Shown here piece by piece: positions 38,005 to 52,050 of a stretch of DNA of 64,000 nt. Below the pieces are notes generated by a model that was not told where the DNA came from, ran no database searches, and saw nothing but the letters and a program-made list of their open reading frames with translations. Both the position numbers and the translations under genes were made by a program. The stretch lies in contig JANJXV010000131.1 in assembly GCA_024803745.1 (NCBI GenBank), forward strand, positions 85,001-149,000, read 5' to 3'. Positions within the stretch are counted from its first letter, which is position 1; every line of letters starts with the position of its first letter. Origin of the DNA: Megascapheus bottae (taxonomy: Eukaryota > Chordata > Mammalia > Rodentia > Geomyidae).

Positions 38005-41000
38005 TAACCCTAACTCTAACCCTGACCCTAACACTAACACCTAACCCTAACCCTAACCCTAACCCTTACCCTTATTCTAACCCTAACACTAACCCTAACA
38101 CTTACCCTTACCCTATCCCTACCCTAACACTAACCCTAACCCTTACCCTAACCGTAACCCTAACCCTAGCCCTAAACATTACCCTTACTCTAACTCTAAA
38201 CCTAACCCTAACCCTAACCCTTACCCTTAACTTAACCCTAACCTAACCCTTATCCTTAACTTAACCCTAATCCTAAACATAACACTTTCCCTTACCGTAA
38301 CGCGAACACTAATCCTAACCTTAACCCTAACCCTAACCCTTACCCTTACCCTAACCCTAACCCTAACCCTAAACCTTACCCTAACCCTATCCCTAACCCT
38401 AACCCCTAACCACTAACCTTAACCCTTACCCTAACCCTAACCCTAACCCTTACCCTTATCATAACCCTAACACTAACTCTAACCCTAACCCTAACCCTAA
38501 CCCTAACCCTTACCCTAATCCTAACCCTAAACCTTACCCTAAACCTAACCCTAACCCTAACCGTAACCCTTAACCTTAACCTAACCCTAACCCTAAACCT
38601 AAACTTAACCCTAACCCTTATCCTTTCCCTAACCCTAACCCTAACCATAACCCTAAACCTAACCCTAACCCTAACCCTAAAGCTTACCCTTACCCTTAGC
38701 TTAACCCTAACCCTAAACCTCAACCTAACCCTTACCCTTACCATAACCCTAACCCTAACCCTAACCTAAAACCTAACCCTTACCCTTACCCTAACCCTAA
38801 CCCTAACCCTAACCCTAACACTAACCCTAAACCTAACTCTTACCCTTAACCTATCCCTAACCCTAACCCTAACACTTACCCTTACCCTAACCCCTACACT
38901 AACCCTAACCCTAGCCCTAACCCTTACCCTAAACCTAACCCTAACCCTAACTCTTACCCTTACCCTAACCCTAAACCTAACCCTAACCCTAACCATAACA
39001 CTTACCCTTACCCTAACCCTAACCCTAACCTAAACCTTAAACTTACCCTAATCCTAACCTTAACCCCAACACTAAACGTAACCCTAACACTAACCCTAAC
39101 CCTTACCCTAACCCTAACCCTAAACCTAACCATAACCCTAACCCTAACCTTACCCTAACCTTAAGCCTAATCCTAACCCTAACCCTTACCCTTACCTAAC
39201 CCTAACCCTAACCCTAAAACTAACCCTTACCCAAACGCTAACCCTAACCCTTACCCTAACCCTAACACTAACCCTAAACGTAACACCTGACCCTAATCCT
39301 TAACCTAAACCTAACCCTAACCATAACCCTTACACTTACCCTAACCCTAAACCTAAATCTAACGCTAACCCTAACCCTAACCCTAAACCATACCCTAAAC
39401 CTAGCCATAACCCTAACCCTAACCCTAATCCTAACCCTTACCCTTACCCTGACCCCAAACCTAAACCTAACCCTGACCCTAACCCTAATCCTGACCTTAA
39501 CCCTAACCCTAAACCTAACCCTTGCCCTTACCCTAACTATAACCCTAAACCTAACCCTAATCATAACCCTAACCCATACCCTTACCTAACCCTAAACCTA
39601 ACCCTAAACCTAACCCTAACAATTACCCTAACCCTAACCCTTTAACTAACTCTAACCATACCCTGAACCCTTACCCTAACCCTAACCCTAACCCTTACCC
39701 TAACCCTAAACCTAACACTAACCCTAACCCTTATCCTAACCATAAGCCTAACCATAACCCTAACCCTTACCCTAACCCTGACGCTAACACTAACCCCACC
39801 CCTAGCCTTACACTAACCCTAACCGTAACTCTAACCCTAACCCTAACCCTAAAACTATCCCTTACTCTAACCCTAACCCTAACCCTAACCCTAACCCTTA
39901 CCCTTACCCTAACCCTAACCCTAACCCTAAACCTAACCCTTACCCTTACCCTCACCTTAAACCTAAACCTAACCCTAACCCTAATCCTAACCCTTACCCT
40001 AACCCTAACCCTAATTTTAACCCTAACACTTAACCTTACCCTAACCTTAACCCTAACCCTAAACCTAACCCCAACCAACCCTAACCTTAACACTAACCCT
40101 TACCCTTCCCCTAACCCTAACCCTTACCCTAACCCTAACCCTAACCCTAACAGTAACCCTAATCCTAAACCCAACCATAACCCTAAACCTAACCCTAACC
40201 CTAATCCTTACCCTAACCCTAACCCTAACGCTAACCTTAACCCTTACTCTTTACCTAACCCTAACCAAACACTAACCCTATCCCTTACTCTAACCCTAAC
40301 CCTAACCATCACCCTTATTCTATCCCTAACCCTAACCCTAACACTTACCCTTACCCTAACAACTACCCTAACCCTAACCCTAACCCTAACCCTTACCTAA
40401 CCCTAAACCTAACCCTTACCCTAACCCTAACCCTAACCCTGACCCTAACCTTAACGCTAACCCTAACCCAAAACCTTACCCCTACCTTAACCGTAACCCT
40501 AAACCTAGCCCTAACCCTAACCCTAACCCTTATTCTTACCCTAATCCTAAACCTAACCCTAACCCTACCCCTAACCCTAACGCTAACCCTAACCCTAAAT
40601 CTTACCTTTACTCTAAACCTAACACTAACCCTAACCCCAACCCTTACACTTAACCTAACCCTAACGCTAAACCTTACCCTAACAATAACCCTAACCCTAA
40701 CCTTAATGCTAAACCTAACCCTAACCCTAACACTTACCCTAACCCTAACCATAATCCTTACCCTAACTCTAACCCTAACTCTAACCTTAACCCTTACACT
40801 TTCCCTAACCCTAACCCAAAGCCTAACCCTAACCCTTACCCTAACCCTAACTCTAACCCTTACCCTTATCCTATACCTAACCCGAACCCTAACACTTACC
40901 CTTACCCTAACTCCTACCCTAACCCTAACCCTTACCGTAACCCTAACCCTAAGCCTAAGCCTAACCTTAACCCTAACCCTAACCCTAACCCTTACCCCTA

Positions 41001-42420
41001 CCCTAACCCTTACCCTAAACCCAATCCTAGCCCTAAACCTAACCCTAATCTTAACCCTAACTCTAACCCTCGCCCTTACCCTAACCCTAACACTAAACCT
41101 AACACTAACCCTAACCCTTACCCTTACCTTAACCCTAACCTAACCCTTATCCTTAACTTAACCCTAATCCTAAACCTAACACTTTCCCTTACCGTAACGC
41201 TAACACTAATCCTAACCTTAACCCTAACCCTAACCCTTACCCTTACCCTAACCCTAACCCTAACCCTAACCCTAAACCTTACCCTAACCCTATCCCTAAC
41301 CCTAACCCCTAACCCCTAACCTTAACCCTTACCCTAATAATAACCCTAACCCTAACCCTTACCCTTATCCTAACCCTATCCCTGACCCTAACACTTACCC
41401 TAACCCTAACCCTTACCCTAATCCTAACAGTAACCCTAACCCTTACCCTAACTCTAACCCTAAACCTTACCCTTACCCTAACACTAAACCTAACCCTAAC
41501 CCTAACCCTAACCCTTAACCTTACCCTAACCCTAAACCTAACACTAACGCTAAATCTTACCCTTACCCTAAACCTAACCCTAAACCTAAGAATAACCCTT
41601 ACCCTTACCCTAACCCTAATGCTAAACCTAATCCTAAAAATAACTCTAACCCTAACCCCTAATCCTAACCCTGACCCTAACCCTTACCCTTACTCTAATC
41701 CTAACCCAAATCCTAACCCTTACCCTTACCCTAACCCTAACACTAACCCTAACCCTTACCGTAACCATAACCCTAACCCCTAACCCTAAACCTTACCCTA
41801 ACCCTAACCCTAACCCTAAGCCCTACCCTTACACTAACCCTAACCCTAACTCTAACCCTAAACCTAACCCTAAAACTAACCTTTACACTAACACTAACCC
41901 TAAACCTACCCCTTACCCTTACCCGAACCCTAACCCTAACCCTAAACCTAACCTTACCCTTACCCTAACCCTAACCCCAAACCTAATCCTAACCCTAACC
42001 CTAACCCTTACCCTAACACTAAACCTAATTTTAACCCTAACCCTTACCCTTATCCTAACCCTAAACCTAACCCTCAACCTAACCCTATCCCTAACCTTAA
42101 CACTAACCCTTAACCTTACCCTAACCCTAACCCTAAACCTAACCCTAAACCTTACCATTACCCTAACCCTAACCCTAACTTTAACCCTAACCCTAACCCT
42201 AAACCTAACCTTAACCCTAACCCTTAGCCTTTCCCTAACTCTAACCCTAACCCTAACCCTAAACCTAACCCTAACCAAAAACCTAACTCTTACCATTACC
42301 CTAACCCTAAACCTAAACCTAACCCTAACCATAATCTTAACCCTAACCCTTACCCTTGCCATAACCCTAACCCTAACCCTAAACCTAACCCTAGCCCTAA
42401 CCGTAACCCTTACCCTTAAC

Positions 42421-42451
<31 letters not shown>

Positions 42452-42502
42452 AAACGCTAACCCTAACCCTAACACTTACCCTAACCCTAACCCTAACACT
42501 AA
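38005..42502. repeat. ~4.4 kb higher-order unit, copy 1
   Basis: Landmarks are CCCTGACCC at 38,021, CCCTATCCCTACCC near 38,111, AACTTAACC at 38,229, AACCACTAACC near 38,407, CCCTGACCCC near 39,448, CCCCAACCAACCC near 40,069, AACAACTACCC near 40,358 and TTAATGCTAAACC (ATG at 40,706). They recur to the right at offsets of 4,502 (first four), 4,356, 4,292, 4,298 and 4,298. The right part of this block (41.3-42.5 kb) also contains type f material and the segment copied at 63.5-64.0 kb. Confidence 0.8.
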
Positions 42503-45500
42503 CCCCTAACCCTAACTCTAACCCTGACCCTAACACTAACACCTAACCCTAACCCTAACCCTAACCCTTACCCTTATTCTAACCCTAACACTAACCCTAA
42601 CACTTACCCTTACCCTATCCCTACCCTAACACTAACCCTAACCCTTATCCTAACCGTAACCCTAACCCTAGCCCTAAACATTACCCTTACTCTAACCCTA
42701 AACCTAACCCTAACCATAACCCTTACCCTTAACTTAACCCTAACCTAACCCTTATCCTTAACTTAACCCTAATCCTAAACCTAACACTTTTCCTAACCGT
42801 AACGCGAACACTAATCCTAATCTTAACCCTAACCCTAACCCTTACCCTTACCCTAACCCTAACCCTAACCCTAAACCTTACTCTAACCCTATCCCTAACC
42901 CTAACCCCTAACCACTAACCTTACCCTTACCCTAACCCTAACCCTAACCCTAAACCTTACCCTTATCATAAACCTAACACTAACTCTAACCCTAACCCTA
43001 ACCCTAACCCTAACCCTTACCCTAACCCTAACCCTAACCCTAAACCTTACCCTAAACCTAACCCTAACCCTAACCCTAACCCTTAACCTTAACCTAACCC
43101 TAACCCTAAACCTAAACTTAATCCTAACCCTTATCCTTTCCCTAACCCTAACCCTAACCATAACCCTAAACCTAACGCTAACCCTAACCCTAAAGCTTAC
43201 CGTTACCCTTAGCTTAACCCTAACCCTAAACCTCAACCTAACCCTTACTCTTACCATAACCCTAACCCTAACCCTAACCCTAAACCTAACCCTAACCCTA
43301 ACTCTTACCCTTACCCAAACCCTAAACCTAACCCTAACCCTAACCATAACACTTACCCTTACCCTAACCCTAACCCTAACCTAAACCTTAAACTTACCCT
43401 AATCCTAACCTTAACCCCAACACTAAACGTAACCCTAACCCTAACCCTAACCCTTACCCTTACCCTAACCCTAACCCTAAACCTAACCATAACCCTAACC
43501 CTAACGTTACCCTAACCGTAAGCCTAAACCTAACCCTAACCCTTACCCTTACCTAACCCTAACCCTAACCCTAAAACTAAACCTTACCCAAACGCTAACC
43601 CTAACCCTTACCCTAACCCTAACACTAACCCTAAACCTAACACCTGACCCTAATCCTTAACCTAACCCTAACCCTAACCATAAACCTTACCCTTACCCTA
43701 ACCCTAAACCTAAATCTAATGCTAACCCTAACCCTAACCCTAAACCATACCCTAAACCTAGCCATAACCCTAACCCTAACCCTAAATCTAACCCTTACCC
43801 TTACCTGACCCCAACCCTAAACCTAACCCTAACCCTAACCCTAACCCTGACCTTAACCCTAACCCTAAACCTAACCCTTGCCCTTACCCTAACTATAACC
43901 CTAAACCTAACCCTAACAATTACCCTAACCCTAACCCTTAAACTAACTCTAACCATACCCCTAACCCTGACCCTAACCCTAACCCTAACCCTTACCCTAA
44001 CCCTAAACCTAACACTAACCCTAACCCTTATCCTAACCATAAGCCTAACCCTAACCCTAATCCTTACCCTAACCCTGACGCTAACACTAACCCCACCCCT
44101 AGCCTTACACTAACCCTAACCCTAACTCTAACCCTAACCCTAACCCTAAAACTCTCCCTTACCCTAACCCTAACCCTAACCCTAACCCTTACCCTTATCC
44201 TAACCCTAACCATAACCCTAAACCTAACCCTTACCCTTACCCTCACCTTAAACCTAAACCTAACACCTAACCCTAATCCTAACCCTTACCCTAACCCTAA
44301 CCCTAATTTTAACCCTAACACTTAACCTTACCCTAACCTTAACCCTAACCCTAAACCTAACCCCAAGCAACCCTAACCTTAACACTAACCCTTCCCCTTC
44401 CCCTAACGCTAACCCTTACCCTTACCCTAACCCTAACCCTAACCGTAACCCTAATCCTAAACCCAACCATAACCCTAAACCTAACCCTAACTCTAATCCT
44501 TATCCTAACCCTAACCCTAACGCTAAACTTAACCCTTACCCTTTACCTAACCCTAACCAAACACTAACCCTATCCCTTACTCTAACCCTAACCCTAACCA
44601 TCACCCTTATTCTATCCCTAACCCTAACCGTAACCCTAACACTTACCCTTACCCTAACAACTACCCTAACCCTAACCCTAACCCTAACCCTTACCTAACC
44701 CTAAACCTAACCCTTACCCTAACCCTAACCCTAACCCTGACCCTAACTTTAACGCTAACCCTAACCCAAACCCTTACCCCTACCTTAACCGTAACCCTAA
44801 ACCTAGCCCTATCCCTAACCCTAACCCTTATTCTTACCCTAATCCTAAACCTAACCCTAACCCTAACCCTAAACCTAACGCTAACCCTAACTCTAAATCT
44901 TACCTTTACTCTAAACCTAACACTAACCCTAACCCCAACCCTTACCCTTAACCTAACCCTAACGCTAAACCTTACCCTAACAATAACCCTAACCCTAACC
45001 TTAATGCTAAACCTAACCCTAACCCTAACACTTACCCTAACCCTAACCCTAACCATAATCCTTACCCTAACTCTAACCCTAACTCTAACCTTAACCCTTA
45101 CACTTTCCCTAACCCTAATCCAAAGCCTAACCCTAACCCTTACCCTAACCCTAACTCTAACCCTTACCCTTATCCTATCCCTAACCCGAACCCTAACACT
45201 TACCCTTACCCTAACCCCTACCCTAACCCTAACCCTTACCGTAAACCTAAGCCTAAGCCTAAGCCTAACCTTAACCCTAACCCTAACCCTAACCCTTACC
45301 CCTACCCTAACCCTTACCCTAAACCTAATCCTAGCCCTAAACCTAACCCTAATCTTAACCCTAACCCTAACCCTCGCCCTTACCCTAACCCTAACACTAA
45401 ACCTAACACTAACCCTAACCCTAACACTTACCCTTACCCTAACCCTAACCCAAACCCTAACCCTTAAACTTACACTAACACTAGCCCTAATCCTAAAACT

Positions 45501-45600
45501 AACCCTTACCCTAACCCCTACCCTAACCCGACCCTAACCCTAACCCTTACCCTTAACCTAACCCTAACACTTACCCTTACCCTAACCCCTACCCTAACCC
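42503..45600. repeat. ~4.4 kb higher-order unit, copy 2 (partial)
   Basis: Partner of 38.0-41.1 kb. AACAACTACCC at ~44,656 and the ATG of TTAATGCTAAACC at 45,004 are both offset by exactly 4,298 bases from copy 1. The 43.6-45.5 kb portion has a third version at 57.2-59.1 kb. Confidence 0.8.
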
Positions 45601-47400
45601 GACCCTAACCATAACCCTTACCCTAAACCTAACCCTATCCTAACTCTTACCCTAACACTTACCCTTACCCTAACCCTAACCCTAAACTAAACCTTAAACT
45701 TACCCTAACCCTAACCTTAACCCCAACAGTAAACCTAACCCTAACCCTAACCCTAACCCTTACCCTTACCTTAACCCTAAGCCTAAACCTAACCATAATC
45801 CTAAATCTAACCTTACCCTAACCCAAATCCTAATCCTAACCCTAACCCTTACCCTTACCTAACCCTAACCCTAACCCTAAAACTAACCCTTACCCTAACC
45901 CTAACCCTAACCCTAACCCTTAAACTTACACTAGCCCTAACCCTAAAACTAACCCTTACCCTTACCCTCACCTTAAACCTAAACCTAACCCTAACCCTAA
46001 CCCTTAAACTAACTCTAACCATACCCCTAACCCTTACCCTAACCCTAACCCTAACCCTTACCCTAACCCTAAACCTAACACTAACCCTAACCCTTATCCT
46101 AACCATAAGCCTAACCCTAACCCTAACCCTTACCCTAACCCTGACGCTAACACTAACCCCACCCCTACCCTTACACTAACCCTAACCCTAACTCTAACCC
46201 TAACCCTAACCCTAAAACTATCCCTTACCCTAACCCTAACCCTAACCCTTACCCTTACCCTTAACATAACCCTAACCCTAACCCTAAAACTAACCCTTAC
46301 CCTTACCCTCACCTTAAACATAACCTAACCCTAACCCTAACACTTACCCTTACCCTAACAACTACCCTAACCCTAACCCTAACCCTAACCCTTAACCTAA
46401 CCCTAACCCTAAACCTGACCCTAACCTTAACGCTAACCCTAACCCAAAACCTTACCCCTACCTTAACCCTAACCCTAAACCTAGCCCTAAGCCTAAACCT
46501 AACCCTTATTCTTACCCTAATCCTAAACCTAACCCTAACCCTAACCCTAACCCTAACGGTAACCCTAACCCTAAATCTTACCTTTACTCTAAACCTAACC
46601 CTAACCCTAACCCCAACCCTTACCCTTAACCTAACCCTAACGCTAAACCTTACCCTATCAATAACCCTAACCATAACCTTAATGCATAACCTAACCCTAA
46701 CCCTAAAACTTACCCTAACCCTAAACCTAATCCTAATCCTTACCCTAAATCTAACCCTAACCCTAACCTTAACCCTTACACTTTCCCTTACCCTAACCCA
46801 AATCCTAACCCTAACACTTACCCTAACCCTAACCCTAACCCTTACCCTTATCCTATCCCTAACCCTAACCCTAACACTTAACCTTACCCTAACCCCTAAC
46901 CTAAACCTAACCCTAATCCTTACCGTAACCCTAACCCTAACCCTAAGCCTAACCTTAACCCTAATCCTAACCCTAAACTTTACCCCTACCCTAACCCTAA
47001 ACCTAACCCTAATCTTAATCCTAACCCTAACCCTAACCATTGCCCTTACCCTAACCCTAACACTAAACCTAACACTAACCCTAAACTTAACCCTTGCCCT
47101 TACCTTAACCCTAACCCTAAACCTAACCCTAACCCTAAACCTAATCCTAATCCTAACCCTAACACTTACCCTTACCCTAACCCCTACCCTAACCAGAACC
47201 CTAACCCTAACCCTTACCCCAAACCTACCCTAACCCTAACTCTTACCCTTACCCTTACCCTAACCCTAACCCTAAACTAAACCTTAAACTTACCCAAACC
47301 CTAACCTTAACCCCAACACTAAACCTAACCCTAACCCTAACCCTAACCCTTACCCTTACCTTAACCCTAACCCTAAACCTAACCATAACCCTAAATCTAA
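45540..47400. repeat. ~1.7 kb tandem copy following the 4.4 kb unit
   Basis: Repeats the 43.8-45.5 kb order: CCCCACCCCTA near 46,158, AACAACTACCC (AACTACC at 46,360, 1,701 bases after its partner at 44,659), CCAAAACCTTACCCC near 46,444, and TTAATGCATAACC (ATG at 46,682, 1,678 bases after 45,004). The landmark reads ATGCATAAC here instead of ATGCTAAAC. Confidence 0.76.
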
Positions 47401-47909
47401 CGTTACCCTAAACCTAACCCTAATCCTAACCCTAACCCTTACCCTTACCTAACCCTAACACTAACCCTAACACTAACCCTAACCCTTACCCGAACCATAA
47501 ACCTAACCCCTAACCCTAACCCTTACCCTTAACCTAACCCTAAACCCTACCCTTACACTAACCCTAACCCTAACTCTAAACCAACCCGAACCCTAAAACT
47601 AACCATTACCCTAACCCTAACCCTTTCCCTTACCCTTACCCTAACTCTAACCCTAACCCTAACCCTAAATCTAACCCTTACCCTTACCCTAAGCCTAACC
47701 ATAAACCTAACCGTAACCATAAGCCTAACCCTTACCCTAACACTAACCCTAATTTTAATCCTAACCCTTACGCTTACCCTACACTAACCCTAACCCTAAA
47801 CCTAACCCTGACCCTAAACTTAACACTAAACTTTACCCTAATCCTAACCCTAACCCTAACCCTAACATTAAACCTAACTCTTACCCTTACCCTAAACCTA
47901 ACCCTAAAC
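46840..47909. repeat. Source-like segment matching 62,456-63,525
   Basis: I compared many lines against 62,456-63,525 and found an unchanged offset of 15,616 bases throughout, with only a few substitutions (for example TTACCC against TTATCC, and CCCTAA against CCGTAA). Shared rare strings include CCAACCCGAACCC at 47,581, CCGAACCATAAACC at ~47,490 and GCTTACCCTACACTAACC at ~47,772. Such identity is far above that of other repeat pairs in the window. Confidence 0.88.
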
Positions 47910-50900
47910 CTAAACCTAACCCTTACCCTTACCCTAACCCTAACACTAACCCTAAACTTAACCCTAACCATTACCCTTATCCTAACCCTAACCCTAACCC
48001 TAAAACTAACCCTAAACCTAACCCTAACCCTTAACCTAAACCTGACCCTAACCCTAACCTAACCCTTACAGTTTACCTAACCCTAACCCAAACCCTAACC
48101 CTAACCCTTACTCTAACCCTACCCCTAACCCTAACCCTTACCCTTATTCTACCCCTAACCCTAACCCTAATCCTTACCTAACCCTAACGCTAAACCTTAC
48201 CCTAACCCTCACCCTAACCCTGACCCTAACCTTAACCCTAACCCTAACCCTAACCCTTACCCTACCCTAACCCTAACCCTAAAACTAACCCTAAACCTAA
48301 CCCTTGCACTTAAACTAACCCTAACACTAAACCTAACACTAACCCTAACCCTATCCCTATCCTTAAACCTTACCCTTACCCTAAACCTAAACCTAAACCT
48401 AAGCCTAACACTAACCCTAAACCTAACCCCTAACCCTAACCCTAACCCTAACTCTTACCCTTACCCTAACTCTAACCCTAACCCTAACCCTAACCCTTAT
48501 CCTTACCCTAACCCTAACCCTAACCCTTACCCAAACCCTAACCCTAACCCTAACCTAACCCTTACCCTAAAACTAGCCCTAACCCTAACATTTGTCCTTA
48601 CCCTAACCTTAACACTAAACCTAAACCTAACCATAACCTTAACCCTTACCCTTACCCTAACCCTAACCCTAAACCTACCCTAACCCTAACCCTAAATCTA
48701 ACCCCTAACCCTAACCCTAACTTTTACCCTTATCCTATCCCTAAACCTAACACTAACACTTACCCTTACCCTAACCCCTATCCTAACCCTAACCCTAACC
48801 CTTACCCTAAACCTAACCCTAACCCTAACTCATACCCTTACCCTAACCATAAACCTAACCATAAACCTAACCCTAACCCTAACCCTAACCCTAACCCTAA
48901 CACTTACCCTTACCTTAACCCCTACCCTAACCAGAACCGTAACCCTAACCCTTACGCTAAACCTAACCCTAACCCTAACTCTTAACCTTACCCTAACCCT
49001 AAACCTAAACCTAACCCTACACCTAACACTTACCCTTACCCTAACCCTAACCCTAAACTAAACCTTAAACTTACCCAAACCCTAACCTTAACCCCAACAC
49101 TAAACCTAACCCTAACCCTAACCCTAACCCTTACCCTTACCTTAACCCTGACCCTAAACCTAACCATAACCCTAAATCTAACCTTACCCTAAACCTCACC
49201 CTAATCCTAACCCTAACCCTTACCCTTACATAACCCTAACCCTAACCCTAAAACTAACCCTTACCGTAACCCTAACCCTAACCCTAACCCTTAAACTTAC
49301 ACTAACCCTAACCCTAACCCTAAAACTAACCCTTACCCTTATCCTCACCTTAAACCTAAACCTAATCCTAACCCTAATCCTAACCCTTACCTTAACCCTA
49401 ACCCTAATTATAACCCTAACACTTACCCTTACCCTAACCCTAACCCTAACCCTAAACCTAACCCCAACCCTAATCTTAACACTAACCCTTACCCTTTCCC
49501 TAACCCTAACCCTTACCCTAACCCTAACTCTAACGCTAACCTTAACCCTTACCCTTACCAAACACTAACCCAAACACTAACCATAACCCTTACTCTAATC
49601 CTAACCCTAACCCTAACCCTTACCCTTATTCTATCCCTTACCCTAACCCTAACACTTACCCTACCCGAACAACTACCCTAATCCTAACCCTAACCATAAA
49701 CTTTACCTAACCCTAACCCTAACCCTTACCCTAACCTAACCCTGACCCTAACCTTAACCTAACCCTAACCCAAATCCTTACCCCTACCCTAACCCTAACC
49801 CTAAACCTAACCCTAACTCTAACCCTAAACCTTACCCTTACCCTAACCCTAACGCTAAACCTTACCCTAAACCTAACCCCTAACCCTAACCCTAACCCTA
49901 ACCCTTACCCTAACCCTAACCCTAAACATAACCCTTACCCTTATCCTATCCCTAACCCTAACCCTAACACTTACCCTTAGCCTAACCCAAACCCTAACCC
50001 TAACCCTAACCCTAACCCTTACCCTAACCCAACCCTGACCCTAACCTTAAAATAACGCTAACCCAAATCCTTACCCCTACCCTAACCCTAACCCTAAACC
50101 TAACCCTAACTCTAACCCTAAACCTTACCCTTACCCTAACCCTAACGCTAAACCTTACCCTAAACCTAACACTAACCCTAACCCTAAACCTAACCCCTAA
50201 CCCTAACCCTAACCCTAACTCTTACCCTTATCCTATCCCTAACCCTTACCCTAACACTTACCCTTACCCTAACCCCTACCGTAACCCTAACCCTAACCCT
50301 AACCCTTACTCTAAACCTAACCCTAAACCTAACTCTTACCCTTACCCTAACCCTAAACCCAACCCTAACCCTAACCCTAACCCTAACCCTTACCCTTACT
50401 CTAACCCTAACCCTAAACCTAACCTTAACCCTAAGTCTAGCCTTAACCCTAAACCTAACCCTAACCCTTGCCCTTTCCCTAACCATAACCCTAAACCTAA
50501 CCATAAACGTAACACTAACCCGTACCCTTACCCTAACCCTAAACCTAACCCTAACCCTAACCTTAACCCTAACCCTTAACCTAACTGCAACCCTACATCT
50601 AACCCTTACCGAAAAACTAACCCTAAGCCTAACCCTTACCCTAAACCTAAATCTGACAATAACCCTAACCCTTACCCTAACCATAAGAGTAACCCTAACC
50701 CTAACCCTTCCCCTAACCCTAACCCTACCCCTAACCCTAACCCCTACCCTTACACTAGCCCTAATCCTAACTCTAACCCGAACCCTAACCCTAAAACTAA
50801 CCCTTACCCTAACCCTAACCCTAACCCCAAACCTAACCCTTATCCTTTCCCTAACCTTAACCCTAAACCTAACCCTAACCGTAATCCAAACCCTTACCCT

Positions 50901-52050
50901 AACGCTAACCCTAATTTTAACCCTAACACTTACCCTTACCGTAACCCTAACAGTAACACTAACGCTTACCTTTACCCTAACCCTAACCGTAAAACTAACC
51001 CTAACACTAACCCTAACACCTATCCCTAACCCTAACCCTAACCAAAACCTAAACCTAACCCTAACCCTAAGCCTAACGCTAATCCTTAACCTAACCCTAA
51101 CCCTAACCCTTACCCTTATCCTATCATTAACCCTAACCCTAACACCCTTACCGTAACCCCTACCCTAACCCTAACACTAACCCTAACCCTAACCCTAACC
51201 CTTACCCTAACCCTAAACCTAACCCTTACCCTAACCCTAACCCTAACCCTGACCGTAACCTTAACTCTAACCCTAACGCTAAACCTTACCCCTACCCTAA
51301 CCCTAACCCTAAACCTAACCCTAACCCTAACCCTAAACCTAAACTTAACCCTAACCCTAAACCTAACCCTTGCCCTTACCCTAACCCTAACACTAAACCT
51401 AAAACTAACCCTAACCCTAACCCTAACCTTAAACCTTACCCTTACCCTAAACCTAACCCTAAACCTAACCCTAACCCTAACCCTAAACCTTACCCCTACT
51501 CTAACCCTAACCCTAAACCTAACCCTAACCCTAACCCTAACCCTTACCCCTACTCTAACCCTAACCCTAAACCTAACCCTAACCCTAACCCTAAACTTAA
51601 CCCTAACCCTACTCCTAACCTTGCCCTTACCCTAACCCTAACACTAAACCTAACACTAACCCTAACCGTACCCCTAACATTAACCCTTACCCTCACCCTA
51701 AACCTAAATCTAAACCTAAGCATAACCCTAACCCTAAACCTAACCCCTAACCCTAACCCTAACCGTAAGTCTTACTCTTATCCTATCCCTAACCCTAACC
51801 CTAACACTTACCCTTACCCTAACCCCTACCCTAGCCCTAACACTAACGCTAAACTTTACCCTAAAACCAACCCTAACCCTAACCCATATCCTTACCCTAA
51901 CTCTAAACCTAACCTTAACCCTAACCCTAAACCTAACCCTTCCCCTTATCCTTACCCTTACCCTAACCCTAAACCTAAACCTAAACCTAACCCTAACCCT
52001 AATCCTAACCCTTACCCTAACACTAACCCTAATTTTCACCCTAACCCTTA
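47910..52050. repeat. Degenerate hexamer array with scattered partners
   Basis: No continuous long partner traced. Recognisable pieces include an AACAACTACCC string at ~49,668 (with CCCGAACAACTACC), TTTCCCTAACCC near 49,495, two similar stretches around 49,790 and 50,080 with CAAATCCTTACCCCTACCC (~305 bases apart), and CCCTTACCCCTACTCTAACC-like strings near 51,490 and 51,545. No gene, RNA or mobile element seen. Confidence 0.6.
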
